From an uncultured Aureimonas sp. (lineage in GTDB: Bacteria > Pseudomonadota > Alphaproteobacteria > Rhizobiales > Rhizobiaceae), in NCBI RefSeq assembly GCF_913775355.1, contig NZ_CAJYIU010000002.1, positions 1 through 48,432 on the forward strand: a stretch of DNA of 48,432 nt, read 5' to 3'. The position numbers and the translations under genes are program-made. Under the pieces are notes generated by a model that made no database searches, was not told the origin of the DNA, and saw nothing but the letters and a program-made list of their open reading frames with translations. This document shows positions 1 through 9,246 of this stretch, in pieces. Position 1 is the stretch's first letter. The number at the start of each line of letters is the position of its first letter.

Positions 1-156
1 CGCGTCGAGCACGCGGGCGATCGTGAAGGCGCGCATGGCGGCCTTGTCGTCGAGCGATTCCACCTCGAGGCCGATCGCGGTGAGGCGCTCGGTGATCTCG
101 GCGAGGGTGGCGTCGGTGTCGAGGTGATCCTTTAGCCAGGACAGGGTGAACTTCAT
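1..156 (-). CDS. pheT: Phenylalanyl-tRNA synthetase beta subunit (5' part, runs off the window)
   Basis: The minus-strand frame from the ATG at 156 encodes [20 protein letters not shown] followed by an [18 protein letters not shown]-type stretch, which is the usual N-terminus of bacterial PheT. PheT pairs with PheS as a (alpha-beta)2 enzyme charging tRNA-Phe in the cytoplasm. Only the first 52 codons are in the window. pheT normally follows pheS directly; here two unrelated genes (a membrane protein and a glycosyltransferase, same strand) lie between them, a 1.6-kb interruption. Identification is strong from the N-terminal block and from pheS upstream on the same strand. Confidence 0.9.
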   Translation of the reverse strand, partial: MKFTLSWLKDHLDTDATLAEITERLTAIGLEVESLDDKAAMRAFTIARVLDA

Positions 157-220
157 GACGGGCTCGAAAAACGGGAACGGAACGGATGGAGGCGGCCCGG
201 CGGGCCAAAAGCGGGAGCGC

Positions 221-637
221 TCAGGTGCGGTCGGCGACGTCCGACGCCGCCTGCCGCACGAGGCCGCTGGCGTGGACGAAGCGGTAGACCGAGAGGGCGG
301 TGAGCGCGAAGACGACGTTGACCGCGAGGAGCGTCGCCAGCGTCTCGGTGGAATCGAAGGCGAACTTGGCGATCACGGTCGGCAGGAGGATGCCGACCGC
401 CAGCGAGCCGAGGACGGCGGGCGTCGCCGGCAGATAACCGTAGAGCCCCGCGAAGATCGCGACCGTCACGAGCGCGAGGATGTAGACCGAGGGCGAGGCG
501 GCGAGCGTCGCGAAGCCGAGCGACAGGAACAGCCAGCCGAAGATGGCGGCCACCAGCGTGCCGATGATCGCGCCGGCGATCACGGACACGGTCTCCACCA
601 CGGCGGAGCGGGCGATGCCGGCGGCGGATCGGGCCAT
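221..637 (-). CDS. Small integral membrane protein of unknown function
   Basis: 138-residue protein. I chose the ATG at 637 ([19 protein letters not shown]) because the frame upstream of it is Arg/Pro-rich and unlike a protein start. Four hydrophobic segments are visible: about residues 14-36, 38-58, 63-88 and 92-112, with a short polar C-terminus containing Arg and Asp. I recognise no family. It lies between the glycosyltransferase gene and pheT on the same strand, 65 bases before pheT, so it may be cotranscribed with them. A role as a small multi-pass partner of the neighbouring glycosyltransferase (GtrA-like flippases are such proteins) is only a guess. Confidence 0.7.
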   Translation of the reverse strand: MARSAAGIARSAVVETVSVIAGAIIGTLVAAIFGWLFLSLGFATLAASPSVYILALVTVAIFAGLYGYLPATPAVLGSLAVGILLPTVIAKFAFDSTETLATLLAVNVVFALTALSVYRFVHASGLVRQAASDVADRT

Positions 638-728
638 GATGCGTTTCCTCGTCAGCTGAAAGGCGATACGCCTCGGGAACGGGCGCGGCTGTGATGCCCG
701 CCTTTGGGGCACGGGTCAAATCGAAGCG

Positions 729-1769
729 CTAGGGACGCAGGTCCTGCATGAAGCCGCGCCTCACGAGATCCTCGGAACTCCCGACCCGCAGCGAGCCGGG
801 ATATGCCAGCGACAGGTCGGGATTGAAGGCGCCGGAGGCCGCGATCTCGGCATAGAAGACGCCGCCGCCGAAATGCTCGCCCTCCTTCGCAAGACGCGCG
901 AACTCCTCGACCGAGACCGACGAGAACTTGAAATGGAGGAGCACGGCGTGAACGGGCGCGAAGTTGCGCGCGATCGGCAGGGGTCCGTGGATCGAGGAGC
1001 CGTTCTCCTGCGTCGCCGCGTCCACGAAGATCACCGGGAACTTGGTGAGGCGGATCCGGTTGCCGAAGAGGCGCGTGCGCGGCCCGCCGCGCACGGACAG
1101 CGTGAACTTCTCGGGGGCGATCTCGTAGCCCTCGCCGTCGATGAGCGGCGAGACCTCCAGCGGATGCCGACGCCGTGCTGGATCGTAGACCGCCTCGCGC
1201 AGCGGCCCGTCGGGGTAGAGGTCGAGCATCGGGGCCAGCCCCCGCTTCAGCCCCGCCCGCTCAAGGTCGGCGATGAAGTCCCGAAGGCCCCGCGTCTCGC
1301 AGCCGGGAAACATGAGGAACTCGTCGGCGTCGACGTTGAGATACCAGCGCCCCCGGCCGTAGCGCGTGAACAGCGCGTCGCGCCACACCCGGCCATAGGC
1401 GGAGGCGCCGTAGGTGACGTTCGACGTGAAGAGGTCGACGTCGGGCTGGCCGGCGAGAAGCTCGGCCGTGCCGTCGTCCGAGCGATCGTCGACGAAGATG
1501 AAGCGGGTGACGCCGAGGCGCCGGTAATGGGCGAGGAACGCCGGCAGGTAGCTCGCCGAATTGCGCACGGTGCAGACGAGGGCGAGATCGCCCGCCGCCA
1601 GGGGCCGCTCGGGCTTGGCGGGCGTCAGCGCGATCCCGTCGGCCGGCCGCGCGCGCCGCCGGTAGCGCCGCTCGCGAAGGGCGAGCGCCAGGCGGTGGAG
1701 CGGCGAGAGCCGCCCCATCGCCGCCCAGTCGGCCGGGTCGCGCACGGGATAGCGGAACGAGCGCGCCAT
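729..1769 (-). CDS. Glycosyltransferase family 2-like protein
   Basis: 346 residues. After a basic N-terminal region, the nucleotide-binding fold begins at about residue 60 with LALVCTVRNSASYLPAFLAH, then RFIFVDDRSDDGTAELL (VDD plus DDGT typical of GT-A enzymes), and a DxD-type metal motif in WYLNVDADEFLMF near residue 145. This matches the Glyco_tranf_2_4 type, whose members add sugars to surface polysaccharide or protein acceptors. No signal peptide or membrane segment is visible, so it is probably cytoplasmic or membrane-associated. It starts 10 bases after pheS ends and sits between pheS and pheT, an unusual place. Substrate cannot be told from sequence. Confidence 0.85.
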   Translation of the reverse strand: MARSFRYPVRDPADWAAMGRLSPLHRLALALRERRYRRRARPADGIALTPAKPERPLAAGDLALVCTVRNSASYLPAFLAHYRRLGVTRFIFVDDRSDDGTAELLAGQPDVDLFTSNVTYGASAYGRVWRDALFTRYGRGRWYLNVDADEFLMFPGCETRGLRDFIADLERAGLKRGLAPMLDLYPDGPLREAVYDPARRRHPLEVSPLIDGEGYEIAPEKFTLSVRGGPRTRLFGNRIRLTKFPVIFVDAATQENGSSIHGPLPIARNFAPVHAVLLHFKFSSVSVEEFARLAKEGEHFGGGVFYAEIAASGAFNPDLSLAYPGSLRVGSSEDLVRRGFMQDLRP

Positions 1770-1779
1770 AGGTCCGGCG

Positions 1780-2862
1780 TTACGAACTTAGACCGGAGAA
1801 CAAGGTCGGCATGTCGAGCGGGCGGAAGCCGTAGTGCTCGACCCAACGGATGTCGGCGTCGAAGAAGGCGCGCAAGTCCGGCATGCCGTATTTCAGCATG
1901 GCGATGCGGTCGATGCCCATGCCCCAGGCGAAGCCCTGGTACTCGTCGGGATCGAGCCCGACGCCGCGCAGGACATTGGGATGCACCATGCCGCAGCCGA
2001 GGATCTCCATCCAGTCGGTGCCTTCGCCGAAGCGCACCTCGGAGCCGGAGCGGTCGCACTGGATGTCGACCTCCATCGAAGGCTCGGTGAAGGGGAAGAA
2101 GCTCGGCCGGAAGCGCATGTTGAGGCTCGGCACCTCGAAGAACGCCTTGCAGAACTCCGTCAGCACCCACTTCATGTTGGCGATGTTGGCGGACTTGTCG
2201 ATGACGAGCCCTTCCACCTGATGAAACATCGGCGTGTGGGTGGCGTCCGAATCCTGCCGGTAGGTCTTGCCGGGGATGACGATGCGGATCGGCGGGCTCG
2301 AGGCTTCCATCGTGCGGATCTGCACGGGCGAGGTGTGGGTGCGCAGAAGCTTGCGCTCCGCCCCTTCTTTAGCCTTCAGGAAGAACGTGTCGTGCATCTC
2401 GCGGGCGGGATGGCCCTCGGGGAAGTTGAGTGCCGTGAAGTTGTAGCGGTCGGTCTCGATGTCCGGGCCTTCGGCCACCGAGAAGCCCATGTCGGCGAAG
2501 ATCGCAGTGATCTCGTCGACGACCTGGCTGATCGGGTGGATGCGCCCGCGCGCGACCGGCGAGGGGCGGACCGGCAGCGTCACGTCGAGCCGCTCGGCCG
2601 CGAGGCGCGCCTCGATCGCGGCATCGGCCAGCCGCTCGCGCTTGGCGCCGAGCGCCTCGGCCACGCGGTCGCGCAGGCCGTTGAGCTTCGGCCCGAACTC
2701 GCGCCGCTCCTCCGCGTCCATCTTGCCGAGCCCTTTCAGAAGCTCGGAAATCTCGCCCTTCTTGCCGAGCGCGGCAAGGCGCACGGCCTCGAGCGCCGCT
2801 TCGTCGGCAGCGTTCTCCACGTCGTTGAGATAGCGGGCTTCGATCGCGGACAGGTCCGTCAC
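1780..2862 (-). CDS. pheS: Phenylalanyl-tRNA synthetase alpha subunit
   Basis: 360 residues from a GTG start at 2862, preceded by an AGGA-type ribosome site. The N-terminal coiled-coil arm ([20 protein letters not shown]) is followed by the class II catalytic core: [45 protein letters not shown] (motif 2 region), [35 protein letters not shown], and [14 protein letters not shown] (motif 3) near the C-terminus. It catalyses Phe-tRNA formation together with PheT. Length is normal. It follows rplT on the same strand but a strong terminator lies between them, so it is probably transcribed from its own promoter in the 2863-2995 gap. Confidence 0.97.
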   Translation of the reverse strand: MTDLSAIEARYLNDVENAADEAALEAVRLAALGKKGEISELLKGLGKMDAEERREFGPKLNGLRDRVAEALGAKRERLADAAIEARLAAERLDVTLPVRPSPVARGRIHPISQVVDEITAIFADMGFSVAEGPDIETDRYNFTALNFPEGHPAREMHDTFFLKAKEGAERKLLRTHTSPVQIRTMEASSPPIRIVIPGKTYRQDSDATHTPMFHQVEGLVIDKSANIANMKWVLTEFCKAFFEVPSLNMRFRPSFFPFTEPSMEVDIQCDRSGSEVRFGEGTDWMEILGCGMVHPNVLRGVGLDPDEYQGFAWGMGIDRIAMLKYGMPDLRAFFDADIRWVEHYGFRPLDMPTLFSGLSS

Positions 2863-2995
2863 GGCAGGTCCTCACGGGCAGGCGAAGGGAAGGCGGGACG
2901 GGATGGCCCGTTCCGGCGGGCCCGTCCTACAGCATCGGTCGCGGAAGAAAAACGCTTAAAACACGCCCGGCCGCCCGGCGGCGGCTCGTGGGAAA

Positions 2996-3037
2996 CGCAA
3001 AAAGGCCCGCGGCGTCGGACGCCGCGGGCCTTTGCGT
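2996..3037 (-). terminator. Rho-independent terminator after rplT
   Basis: A long perfect GC-rich inverted repeat (AAAGGCCCGCGGCGTC at 3001-3016 with its complement at 3018-3033) is followed, on the minus strand, by TTTTTGCG. It lies 30 bases downstream of the rplT stop codon and separates the rpmI-rplT transcript from pheS. Confidence 0.85.
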
Positions 3038-3065
3038 GTCATCGACCTCGAGAGGTCGACCGCCC

Positions 3066-3482
3066 TCAGGCGGCCTGCTTCTCGCCGACGGCGCGGGCGT
3101 GAGCGGTCTCGCTCGCGTCCTTGATGTAGCCGAGTGCGGTGCGCGACTGCTCGACGAGGGCGGCGAACGCCTCCGGCTCGTGGATCGCGATGTCCGAGAG
3201 GACCTTGCGGTCGACCTGGATGCCGGCCTTGTTGAGGCCGTCGATGAAGCGGGCGTAGGTCAGGCCATGCTCGCGCACGCCGGCGTTGATGCGCTGGATC
3301 CACAGGGCGCGGAAGTTGCGCTTCTTGACGCGGCGATCGCGCGTGGCGAACTGCTTGGACCGATCGACGGCCGCCTTGGCGGCGCGGATCGTGTTCTTGC
3401 GACGGCCGTAGAACCCCTTGGCGGCCTTCAGGACCTTCTTGTGCTTGGCGTGGGACGTAACGCCCCGCTTGACGCGTGCCAT
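3066..3482 (-). CDS. rplT: 50S ribosomal protein L20
   Basis: 138 residues beginning [20 protein letters not shown], with the typical [20 protein letters not shown] and [20 protein letters not shown] blocks. L20 is an early-assembly 23S rRNA-binding protein and, in several bacteria, an autogenous repressor of its own operon. The C-terminal 20 residues ([15 protein letters not shown]) form the alphaproteobacterial extension. It lies 39 bases after rpmI on the same strand and is followed by a strong terminator, so rpmI-rplT look like a two-gene transcript here. Confidence 0.98.
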   Translation of the reverse strand: MARVKRGVTSHAKHKKVLKAAKGFYGRRKNTIRAAKAAVDRSKQFATRDRRVKKRNFRALWIQRINAGVREHGLTYARFIDGLNKAGIQVDRKVLSDIAIHEPEAFAALVEQSRTALGYIKDASETAHARAVGEKQAA

Positions 3483-3521
3483 GATCTTATCTCCTTGAAA
3501 TCTTTGAGTGCCCGACCGCGA

Positions 3522-3722
3522 TCAGCGGTTGTAGGGCATGTAGACCTTGACGATCTTGGCATCGGCCTCGCTGAGGATCATCGATCCACGCGCGTTGCGG
3601 ATGAAGTCGTTGGAGCGCTTGATCATGCCATGGCGCTTGCCGGCGGCGCCCGCCTTGACCTTGCCCGAGGCGGTCATGCGGAACCGCTTCTTGGCGGCCG
3701 ATTTGGTCTTCATCTTGGGCAT
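3522..3722 (-). CDS. rpmI: 50S ribosomal protein L35
   Basis: 66 residues from the ATG at 3722: [20 protein letters not shown], then [20 protein letters not shown] and a C-terminal [13 protein letters not shown]. Length and sequence are standard for L35. The longer upstream frame has no L35 homology and is rejected as the start. In many bacteria infC lies directly upstream; here a 1.1-kb stretch with an opposite-strand PAS gene and an infC terminator intervenes, so rpmI-rplT must have their own promoter in the region 3723-4008. Confidence 0.97.
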   Translation of the reverse strand: MPKMKTKSAAKKRFRMTASGKVKAGAAGKRHGMIKRSNDFIRNARGSMILSEADAKIVKVYMPYNR

Positions 3723-4008
3723 TTTGCTCTCCTCGATCGGAAAATCGCGCCCCGCATCGACCGGACCCGAAGGAACGGTCGAATCAAATCCCGACAAAGG
3801 ATCGGAGGCCACGACAGCATCAGAACCGACACGGCATGCCCTGCCGGCCGGTTCGCGTGAACGGGCGGCTTATACAGACGAGCGGCGGCGGGCGCAAGAT
3901 CGACGCATCGCCGCCAAATCGCGCGTTCGGCCAAATTGCGCGTTCGGATTGAACCTTTGCAGAGGTTTGCACGCGATACTCCTCCCATCGCCCTCCGTCC
4001 CCGCTCCC

Positions 4009-4725
4009 ATGACCCACACCCCCTGCCCTGCCGGCCACCGCGCCGCCCTGATGCTCCGCCTCGGCGAAGCCGTTCTGGAAGGAACCGGCTGGCAGGCGGT
4101 GGCGAGAGGTCTTGCGGCGGAGCTCGGGCCGGACGTCGGCATCGCGCCGGCGGGCGATCGCCTCCCGCCCCCACGGCGGGCCGATACCGTCGCCATGTCC
4201 GTCGAGACGCCGGACCTCGGAACCTGGACGATCCGGGTCCCCGCCGACGCCGATCCCGGCCATCTCGCGACCCTGCCGCTCGGCGAGGCCCTCGGTCTCG
4301 CGACGCGGATCGCCGAGGGGCGTTTGCCACCACGCCCGGATCTCGAACGCCTGCTTGATCCCCTCCCCTACGCCGCTCTCCTCCTCGACGCGCGCGGCCG
4401 CATCCTCTTCGCCAACGCGGCGGGCGAGGACATCCTGTCGAGCCGGCGCCTCTTCCGCCCCGCGGCCCCTGGCCGGCCGCTCAGTCCGGCCGAGCGCCGG
4501 GCGGGCGAACGCTTCGATGCCGCGCTGGCAGCGATCCTCCTCGATGGGGCGCCGGAGACGCGCTGGATCATGGCGGGGCCGGAGGGCACGCATCTCGCGG
4601 TCCACATGCGCCCGGCCGGGCCGCCGGCGGCGCCGGCCGGAGCGGTGCGCGCCGTGGTGACGCTGCGCGCGATCGGCGCGACCCTCCCCAGCGCCGCCGA
4701 GTCCGCCACGACGGCGGCCGGCTGA
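4009..4725 (+). CDS. PAS-domain protein, possibly a regulator lacking its output domain
   Basis: 238 residues from ATG 4009 (MTHTPCPAGHRAALMLRLGE). The N-terminal third is a helical region seen in PAS/LuxR-type regulators. A PAS-like segment follows at about residues 120-200, with LDPLPYAALLLDARGRILFA then NAAGEDILS, and a strand-rich end (GTHLAVHMRPAG, VRAVVTLRAI). Proteins of this layout often carry a C-terminal LuxR helix-turn-helix; none is visible here, since the protein ends in an Ala/Thr-rich tail after the PAS core. It may be a truncated regulator or a stand-alone sensor. It lies between infC and rpmI on the opposite strand, which is an odd position. The longer upstream frame overlaps rpmI antisense and is rejected. 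Confidence 0.65.
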   Translation: MTHTPCPAGHRAALMLRLGEAVLEGTGWQAVARGLAAELGPDVGIAPAGDRLPPPRRADTVAMSVETPDLGTWTIRVPADADPGHLATLPLGEALGLATRIAEGRLPPRPDLERLLDPLPYAALLLDARGRILFANAAGEDILSSRRLFRPAAPGRPLSPAERRAGERFDAALAAILLDGAPETRWIMAGPEGTHLAVHMRPAGPPAAPAGAVRAVVTLRAIGATLPSAAESATTAAG

Positions 4726-4757
4726 CAGCCCGTCGCACTCCAAAAAACGATGCGCAT

Positions 4758-4788
4758 GGAAAAGGGCGACCCTCGCGGGCCGCCCTCC
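4758..4788 (-). terminator. Terminator of infC
   Basis: An inverted repeat GGGCGACCC (4764-4772) with GGGCCGCCC (4777-4785), one mismatch, is followed on the minus strand by TTTTCC. It lies just after the infC stop codon, so infC probably forms its own transcript instead of leading rpmI-rplT. Confidence 0.7.
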
Positions 4789-4818
4789 AAAACTTGCATC
4801 CGGCGATGCCGGGGCCGG

Positions 4819-5358
4819 TCAGCCCTTGGGCGCCAGCACCATCATCATCTGACGGCCCTCGAGCTTCGGCTCGGCCTCGACCTTGGAAATCTCAGCGGTC
4901 TCCTCGCGCACCCGGTTGAGGAGGCGCATGCCGAGTTCCTGGTGGGCCATCTCGCGGCCGCGGAAGCGCAGCGTGACCTTGACCTTGTCGCCCTCGTCGA
5001 AGAAGCGGCGCACGGCCTTCATCTTCGTCTCGTAGTCGTGATCGTCGATGTTCGGGCGCATCTTGATCTCCTTGACCTCGATGACCTTCTGACGCTTGCG
5101 CTGCTCGGAGGCCTTCTTCTGGCCCTCGTACTTGAGCTTGCCGAGATCGAGAATCTTGCAGACCGGCGGCACGGCGGTCGGCACGATCTCCACGAGGTCG
5201 AGACCGGCCTCCTCGGCCAGGGCAAGGGCCTCCTGGGTGGGTATGGCACCCCGGTTCTGTCCGTCGGCGTCGATCAGCTGAACGGAAGGAACCCGGATCT
5301 CCCGGTTGGAGCGCGGCCCCTCCTTCTGGGTCGGCGGTGCACGAAATGGTCTGCGAAT
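4819..5358 (-). CDS. infC: Translation initiation factor IF-3, ATT start codon
   Basis: 179 residues if read from the ATT codon at 5356-5358 (ATT CGC AGA CCA TTT CGT). IF-3 homology begins here: [20 protein letters not shown], then [39 protein letters not shown], and the C-terminal domain [24 protein letters not shown] lies 9 bases upstream of the ATT. The frame stays open further upstream but has no IF-3 homology. AUU is the known start of infC in E. coli and other bacteria, where it lets IF-3 repress its own translation by discriminating against non-standard starts; the same control is inferred here. The product keeps the ribosome subunits apart and checks initiator tRNA. Confidence 0.93.
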   Translation of the reverse strand: MRRPFRAPPTQKEGPRSNREIRVPSVQLIDADGQNRGAIPTQEALALAEEAGLDLVEIVPTAVPPVCKILDLGKLKYEGQKKASEQRKRQKVIEVKEIKMRPNIDDHDYETKMKAVRRFFDEGDKVKVTLRFRGREMAHQELGMRLLNRVREETAEISKVEAEPKLEGRQMMMVLAPKG

Positions 5359-5563
5359 GGTCGTTGACTCCGGCTGTTGACGATCGAATACGGTCGATTC
5401 TCGAAACGGTGCGCCGGGCGGGACAAGTGAGGCCGCGGCGCACCGCGACCGGACCTTCTGCCCGGAGACTGAAGCTTCATATAACACGCCCCGGCCCCGA
5501 TTTCACGCACGGCCGCGAGAAAAAACGCCAGAATTCAGCCATCGCCGCGCCACGGAGGCCACA

Positions 5564-6361
5564 ATGACCGAAGCGCCCGCCCCGCATCTGCCGCCCCGTT
5601 TCGAGATCGCGCCGCATTCCGGCGAGCGCCTCGCCTATCTCGCGGTCGACGGGCGGGGCGACGGCCTGACGCTCGTCTGGCTCGGCGGCTTCCGCTCCGA
5701 CATGCGCGGCACCAAGGCCGAGGTCCTGTCGACCCTGTGCGAGCGCGAGGGCCTCGGCTTCCTGCGCTTCGACTATTCCGGCCACGGCGAGTCCGAGGGA
5801 CGCTTCGAGGACGGCACGATCACCGGCTGGACGGAGGACGCCGCCGCGGTGATCGCGGCGCGCACGAGGGGGCCGCTCGTCCTCGTCGGCTCGTCGATGG
5901 GCGCGTGGATCGCGCTGCGCCTCGCCCAGCGCCTGCCCGGCCGCATCCAGGCGCTTCTCCTCCTTGCGCCGGCGCCCGACTTCACCAGCCGCCTCGTCGA
6001 GCCGAAGCTGACGGCGGAGGACCGCGCGGCGCTCCAGCGCGACGGCTTCATCGCCGAGCCCTCGCCCTATTCCGACCAGCCGACGGTCTATACGCGCAAG
6101 CTGATCGAGGACGGCGCGCTGGCTGCCGTGATGACGGGGCCGATCGCGCTCGACGTGCCGGTCCACATCATCCAGGGGATGGAAGACCCGGACGTGCCGC
6201 ACACCCACGCGCTCGACCTCGTCTCGCTCCTGCCGTCGGCGGGCGTGACGCTGACGCTCGTGAAGGACGGCGACCACCGCCTGTCGCGCCCCGAGGACCT
6301 TGCCCGCATGGAGCGGGCGGCGTTGGCGCTGGCGCGCGAAAGCCGGCCGCCGGCCGCCTGA
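5564..6361 (+). CDS. Alpha/beta hydrolase (serine hydrolase)
   Basis: 265 residues, ATG 5564 with GGAGG six bases upstream. Fold markers in order: LVWLGGFRSDMRGTKAE (first strand and oxyanion region), FLRFDYSGHGESEGRFEDG, the nucleophile elbow GSSMGAW (Ser near residue 112), and a late DGDHRLSRPEDLARM carrying the catalytic His with an acidic residue in GMEDPDVP. The family includes esterases, palmitoyl-thioesterase-like and acyl hydrolases; the substrate cannot be told. It is divergent from infC, with a 205-base shared upstream region, and is not obviously in an operon. Confidence 0.88.
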   Translation: MTEAPAPHLPPRFEIAPHSGERLAYLAVDGRGDGLTLVWLGGFRSDMRGTKAEVLSTLCEREGLGFLRFDYSGHGESEGRFEDGTITGWTEDAAAVIAARTRGPLVLVGSSMGAWIALRLAQRLPGRIQALLLLAPAPDFTSRLVEPKLTAEDRAALQRDGFIAEPSPYSDQPTVYTRKLIEDGALAAVMTGPIALDVPVHIIQGMEDPDVPHTHALDLVSLLPSAGVTLTLVKDGDHRLSRPEDLARMERAALALARESRPPAA

Positions 6362-6624
6362 GGGCCTCAGCTGAGCCGCATGGCAGCGCAGCGCGCCCCA
6401 TCCGTGACGTTTGCGCAACAAGCCGGCGATGCCGCCCGCGATCCTCACAACCCTCTGATCTCGCACGAATTTCGCGACTTCGAAAACTTTCGTCGGACAC
6501 CTCTTGCCGCCCTGGAAGCCCCGCCTATTTCGCCTCCGCTGTTTTTGGGTGATTGACAGCTTCTGGCACTGCACACACGATAGCCGACGAGCGATGACGG
6601 GTCGCTCGCTCGACGGAGATCGTG

Positions 6625-7242
6625 ATGATTTTTCGGCGCTTTCTCGGCGTGACGGTCGTACTTTGCCTGCATTCGGCGGCCGCCCTGGCTGCCGGCGCGG
6701 CGCTGCCCGGCGACGCGATGGTGGTGGGCGACCCCATCAAGCAGCCCTTCGGCCACAAGGCCTTCTGCGAGCGCCAACCCGAGGAATGCGGCCCGACCGC
6801 CGACGCCGGGCAGGCGCCCCCCGTGCTCGACGACGCGCTGATGGCCAAGGTCGCCAAGATCAACCTTGCCGTGAACGCCGAGATCCAGCCGGTGAGCGAT
6901 CAGGCGCTCTACGGCCAGGAGGAGTACTGGACCTTCCCGACCGACAACAAGGGCGACTGCGAGGACTACGCGCTCCTGAAGCGGGCGCGCCTCCATGCGG
7001 CCGGCATCCCCCTCTCGGACCTCCTCCTGACCGTGGTCAACAAGCTCGACGGCACCGGCCACGCCATCCTGACGCTGCGCACCGCGTCCGGCGACTTCGT
7101 GCTCGACAATCTCGACTGGCGCGTGCGCCGCTGGACCGAGGTGCCCTACCGCTTCATCAAGCGGCAGTCCTCAACGAACGCCGGCGAATGGCTGGAAATC
7201 GAGAACGCGCCGGAGCCGCTGGTCTCCTCGGTCTCGCGCTGA
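6625..7242 (+). CDS. Periplasmic transglutaminase-like cysteine peptidase (BTLCP family)
   Basis: 205 residues from ATG 6625; a GTG at 6622 is possible, but the GGAG at 6615-6618 is better spaced for the ATG. A signal peptide is evident ([20 protein letters not shown], cleavage near [10 protein letters not shown]). The mature part has the BTLCP core: [16 protein letters not shown]-type sequence ([20 protein letters not shown]) with the catalytic Cys, then [20 protein letters not shown] with the His and an Asp. The family is common in alphaproteobacteria; related periplasmic proteases such as LapG cleave surface adhesins in response to c-di-GMP. A surface-protein-processing role is inferred only from family. 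Confidence 0.87.
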   Translation: MIFRRFLGVTVVLCLHSAAALAAGAALPGDAMVVGDPIKQPFGHKAFCERQPEECGPTADAGQAPPVLDDALMAKVAKINLAVNAEIQPVSDQALYGQEEYWTFPTDNKGDCEDYALLKRARLHAAGIPLSDLLLTVVNKLDGTGHAILTLRTASGDFVLDNLDWRVRRWTEVPYRFIKRQSSTNAGEWLEIENAPEPLVSSVSR

Positions 7243-7289
7243 CGGCCCCACGCGACAGACCGTGCGGCAGGGTCTAAGAGCGGAGCTTG

Positions 7290-7448
7290 ATGAACAAGCT
7301 CTTCTCCTTCCTGATCATCCTCGTGATGATCCTCCAGATTATCCGCCCGATCGGCCTGCCGGGCTTCCGGCGCCGCGGCGACTTCTGGAAGCTCGCGATC
7401 GTCGCGATGGTCGTGTTCGGCCTCGACGTCCTCCTGCGCCCGCACTGA
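7290..7448 (+). CDS. Small membrane protein of 52 residues
   Basis: ATG 7290 with GGAG at 7282-7285. The product ([20 protein letters not shown], then [20 protein letters not shown]) has two hydrophobic helices separated by a basic loop, FRRRGDFWK, and ends VLLRPH. This pattern is kept in short conserved proteins upstream of murA in Rhizobiales, as far as I recall; I do not know a function. It lies 110 bases before murA on the same strand and may be cotranscribed. Confidence 0.7.
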   Translation: MNKLFSFLIILVMILQIIRPIGLPGFRRRGDFWKLAIVAMVVFGLDVLLRPH

Positions 7449-7558
7449 ACGGGCCGGCTCGGCCCCGCGCCAGTTTGATCCACACGGGCCGCTCGTGTAG
7501 GACACGCGCTTTGACGAGTCCGTCGGTCCCGTCCGTCGGCCAAGGCGCTGGAATTCCC

Positions 7559-8848
7559 ATGGATCGCATTCGCATTCGCGGCGGCAACGCCCTCAACGGG
7601 ACGATCCCGATCTCGGGCGCCAAGAACGCGGCCCTGCCGCTGATGATCGCCTCGCTCCTCACCGACGACACGCTGACGCTCGAGAACGTGCCGCATCTGG
7701 CCGACGTCGAGCAGCTCATCCGCATCCTCGGCAACCACGGCGTCGACTACACCGTGTCGGGCAAGCGTCTGGCGACGCACGCGACCTCCGGCCGGACCAT
7801 CCACTTCACCGCCCGCACCATCGTCGACACCACCGCGCCGTATGAACTCGTCTCCAAGATGCGCGCGAGCTTCTGGGTGATCGGGCCGCTGCTCGCCCGT
7901 TGCCACAAGGCGCGCGTCTCGCTGCCGGGCGGCTGCGCCATCGGCACGCGGCCCGTCGACCTCTTCATCGAGGGTCTGCAGGCGCTCGGCGCCACGATCG
8001 ACATCGACGCCGGCTACATCGTCGCCGAGGCCAAGGGCGGGCTCGTCGGCAACCGCTACACCTTCCCCAAGGTCTCGGTCGGCGCGACGCACGTCATGAT
8101 GATGGCGGCCTCGCTCGCCAAGGGCCAGACGGTGATCGAGAACGCCGCGCGCGAGCCGGAGGTGGCAGACCTTGCCGCCTGCCTCAACGCGATGGGCGCC
8201 AAGATCTCGGGCGCCGGCACCTCGACCATCACGATCGACGGCGTCACGGCGCTGTCGGGCGCGCGCCACCGCGTCCTGCCCGACCGGATCGAGACCGGCA
8301 CCTATGCCATGGCGGTCGCGATGACCGGCGGCGACGTGACGCTCGAAGGCACGCATTCCGACCTCCTGCAGACCGCGCTGACCGCGCTCGGCGACGCGGG
8401 GGCCGAGATCACCGACACGCCGACCGGCCTGCGCGTGCGCCGCAACGGCGGCGGCATCCGGCCGGTCGACGTCGTGACCGATCCGTTCCCCGGCTTCCCG
8501 ACCGATCTCCAGGCCCAGTTCATGGCGCTGATGACGCGCTCGGAGGGCGTCTCGCACATCACCGAGACGATCTTCGAGAACCGCTTCATGCACGTGCAGG
8601 AGCTCGCCCGCCTCGGCGCGAAGATCTCGCTGTCCGGCCAGATGGCGCGCATCGAGGGCGTGCCGCGCCTCGTCGGCGCCCCGGTCATGGCGACCGACCT
8701 TCGCGCCTCCGTCAGCCTCGTGATCGCGGGGCTGGTGGCGGAGGGCGAGACGCTGGTCAACCGCGTCTACCACCTCGACCGCGGCTTCGAGCGGCTGGAG
8801 GAGAAGCTCGGCGCGTGCGGGGCCGAGGTCGAGCGCATTTCGGGCTGA
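7559..8848 (+). CDS. murA: UDP-N-acetylglucosamine 1-carboxyvinyltransferase
   Basis: 429 residues from ATG 7559. MurA transfers enolpyruvate from PEP to UDP-GlcNAc, the first committed step of peptidoglycan synthesis, in the cytoplasm. The start [20 protein letters not shown] and [17 protein letters not shown] is diagnostic (Lys and Asn of the substrate site). The active-site loop [15 protein letters not shown] carries the fosfomycin-target Cys near residue 124. Further blocks are [52 protein letters not shown] and [14 protein letters not shown]. Length is normal. The longer upstream frame overlaps the small membrane gene and is rejected. Confidence 0.97.
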   Translation: MDRIRIRGGNALNGTIPISGAKNAALPLMIASLLTDDTLTLENVPHLADVEQLIRILGNHGVDYTVSGKRLATHATSGRTIHFTARTIVDTTAPYELVSKMRASFWVIGPLLARCHKARVSLPGGCAIGTRPVDLFIEGLQALGATIDIDAGYIVAEAKGGLVGNRYTFPKVSVGATHVMMMAASLAKGQTVIENAAREPEVADLAACLNAMGAKISGAGTSTITIDGVTALSGARHRVLPDRIETGTYAMAVAMTGGDVTLEGTHSDLLQTALTALGDAGAEITDTPTGLRVRRNGGGIRPVDVVTDPFPGFPTDLQAQFMALMTRSEGVSHITETIFENRFMHVQELARLGAKISLSGQMARIEGVPRLVGAPVMATDLRASVSLVIAGLVAEGETLVNRVYHLDRGFERLEEKLGACGAEVERISG

Positions 8849-9020
8849 GATACGGCCTTCGCACGGCGGAAAGCGGAGCGCAGGCTTGCTTTTTGCCGCG
8901 TGAAATCCGATCTAGGGCCCAAATTCACCCATTGACGAGGTCGCCATGCCCGGCGACCCCAGATTCTTAAGGGGAGGACGCGAGACGTCGTCCTGCCCCG
9001 CAACGAGGCCCGATACCCGC

Positions 9021-9239
9021 ATGGCGAAAGAAGAAGTTCTCGAGTTCCCCGGCACGGTCACCGAACTGCTGCCCAACGCGACCTTCCGCATCAAGCTCGA
9101 GAACGACCACGAGATCATCGCCCACACGGCGGGCCGGATGCGCAAGAACCGCATCCGCGTGCTGACGGGCGACAAGGTTCTCGTCGAGATGACGCCCTAC
9201 GACCTGACCAAGGGCCGCATCACCTACCGCTTCAAGTAA
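9021..9239 (+). CDS. infA: Translation initiation factor IF-1
   Basis: 72 residues from ATG 9021: [20 protein letters not shown], then [20 protein letters not shown] and KGRITYRFK. It is a standard IF-1, an OB-fold protein that binds the ribosomal A site. The frame extends upstream, but the IF-1 family begins at MAKEE, so the upstream codons (8946-9020) are taken as leader. It heads a compact infA-maf-yacG cluster, with 7 bases to maf, an arrangement typical of alphaproteobacteria. Confidence 0.97.
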   Translation: MAKEEVLEFPGTVTELLPNATFRIKLENDHEIIAHTAGRMRKNRIRVLTGDKVLVEMTPYDLTKGRITYRFK

Positions 9240-9246
9240 GACGCCG

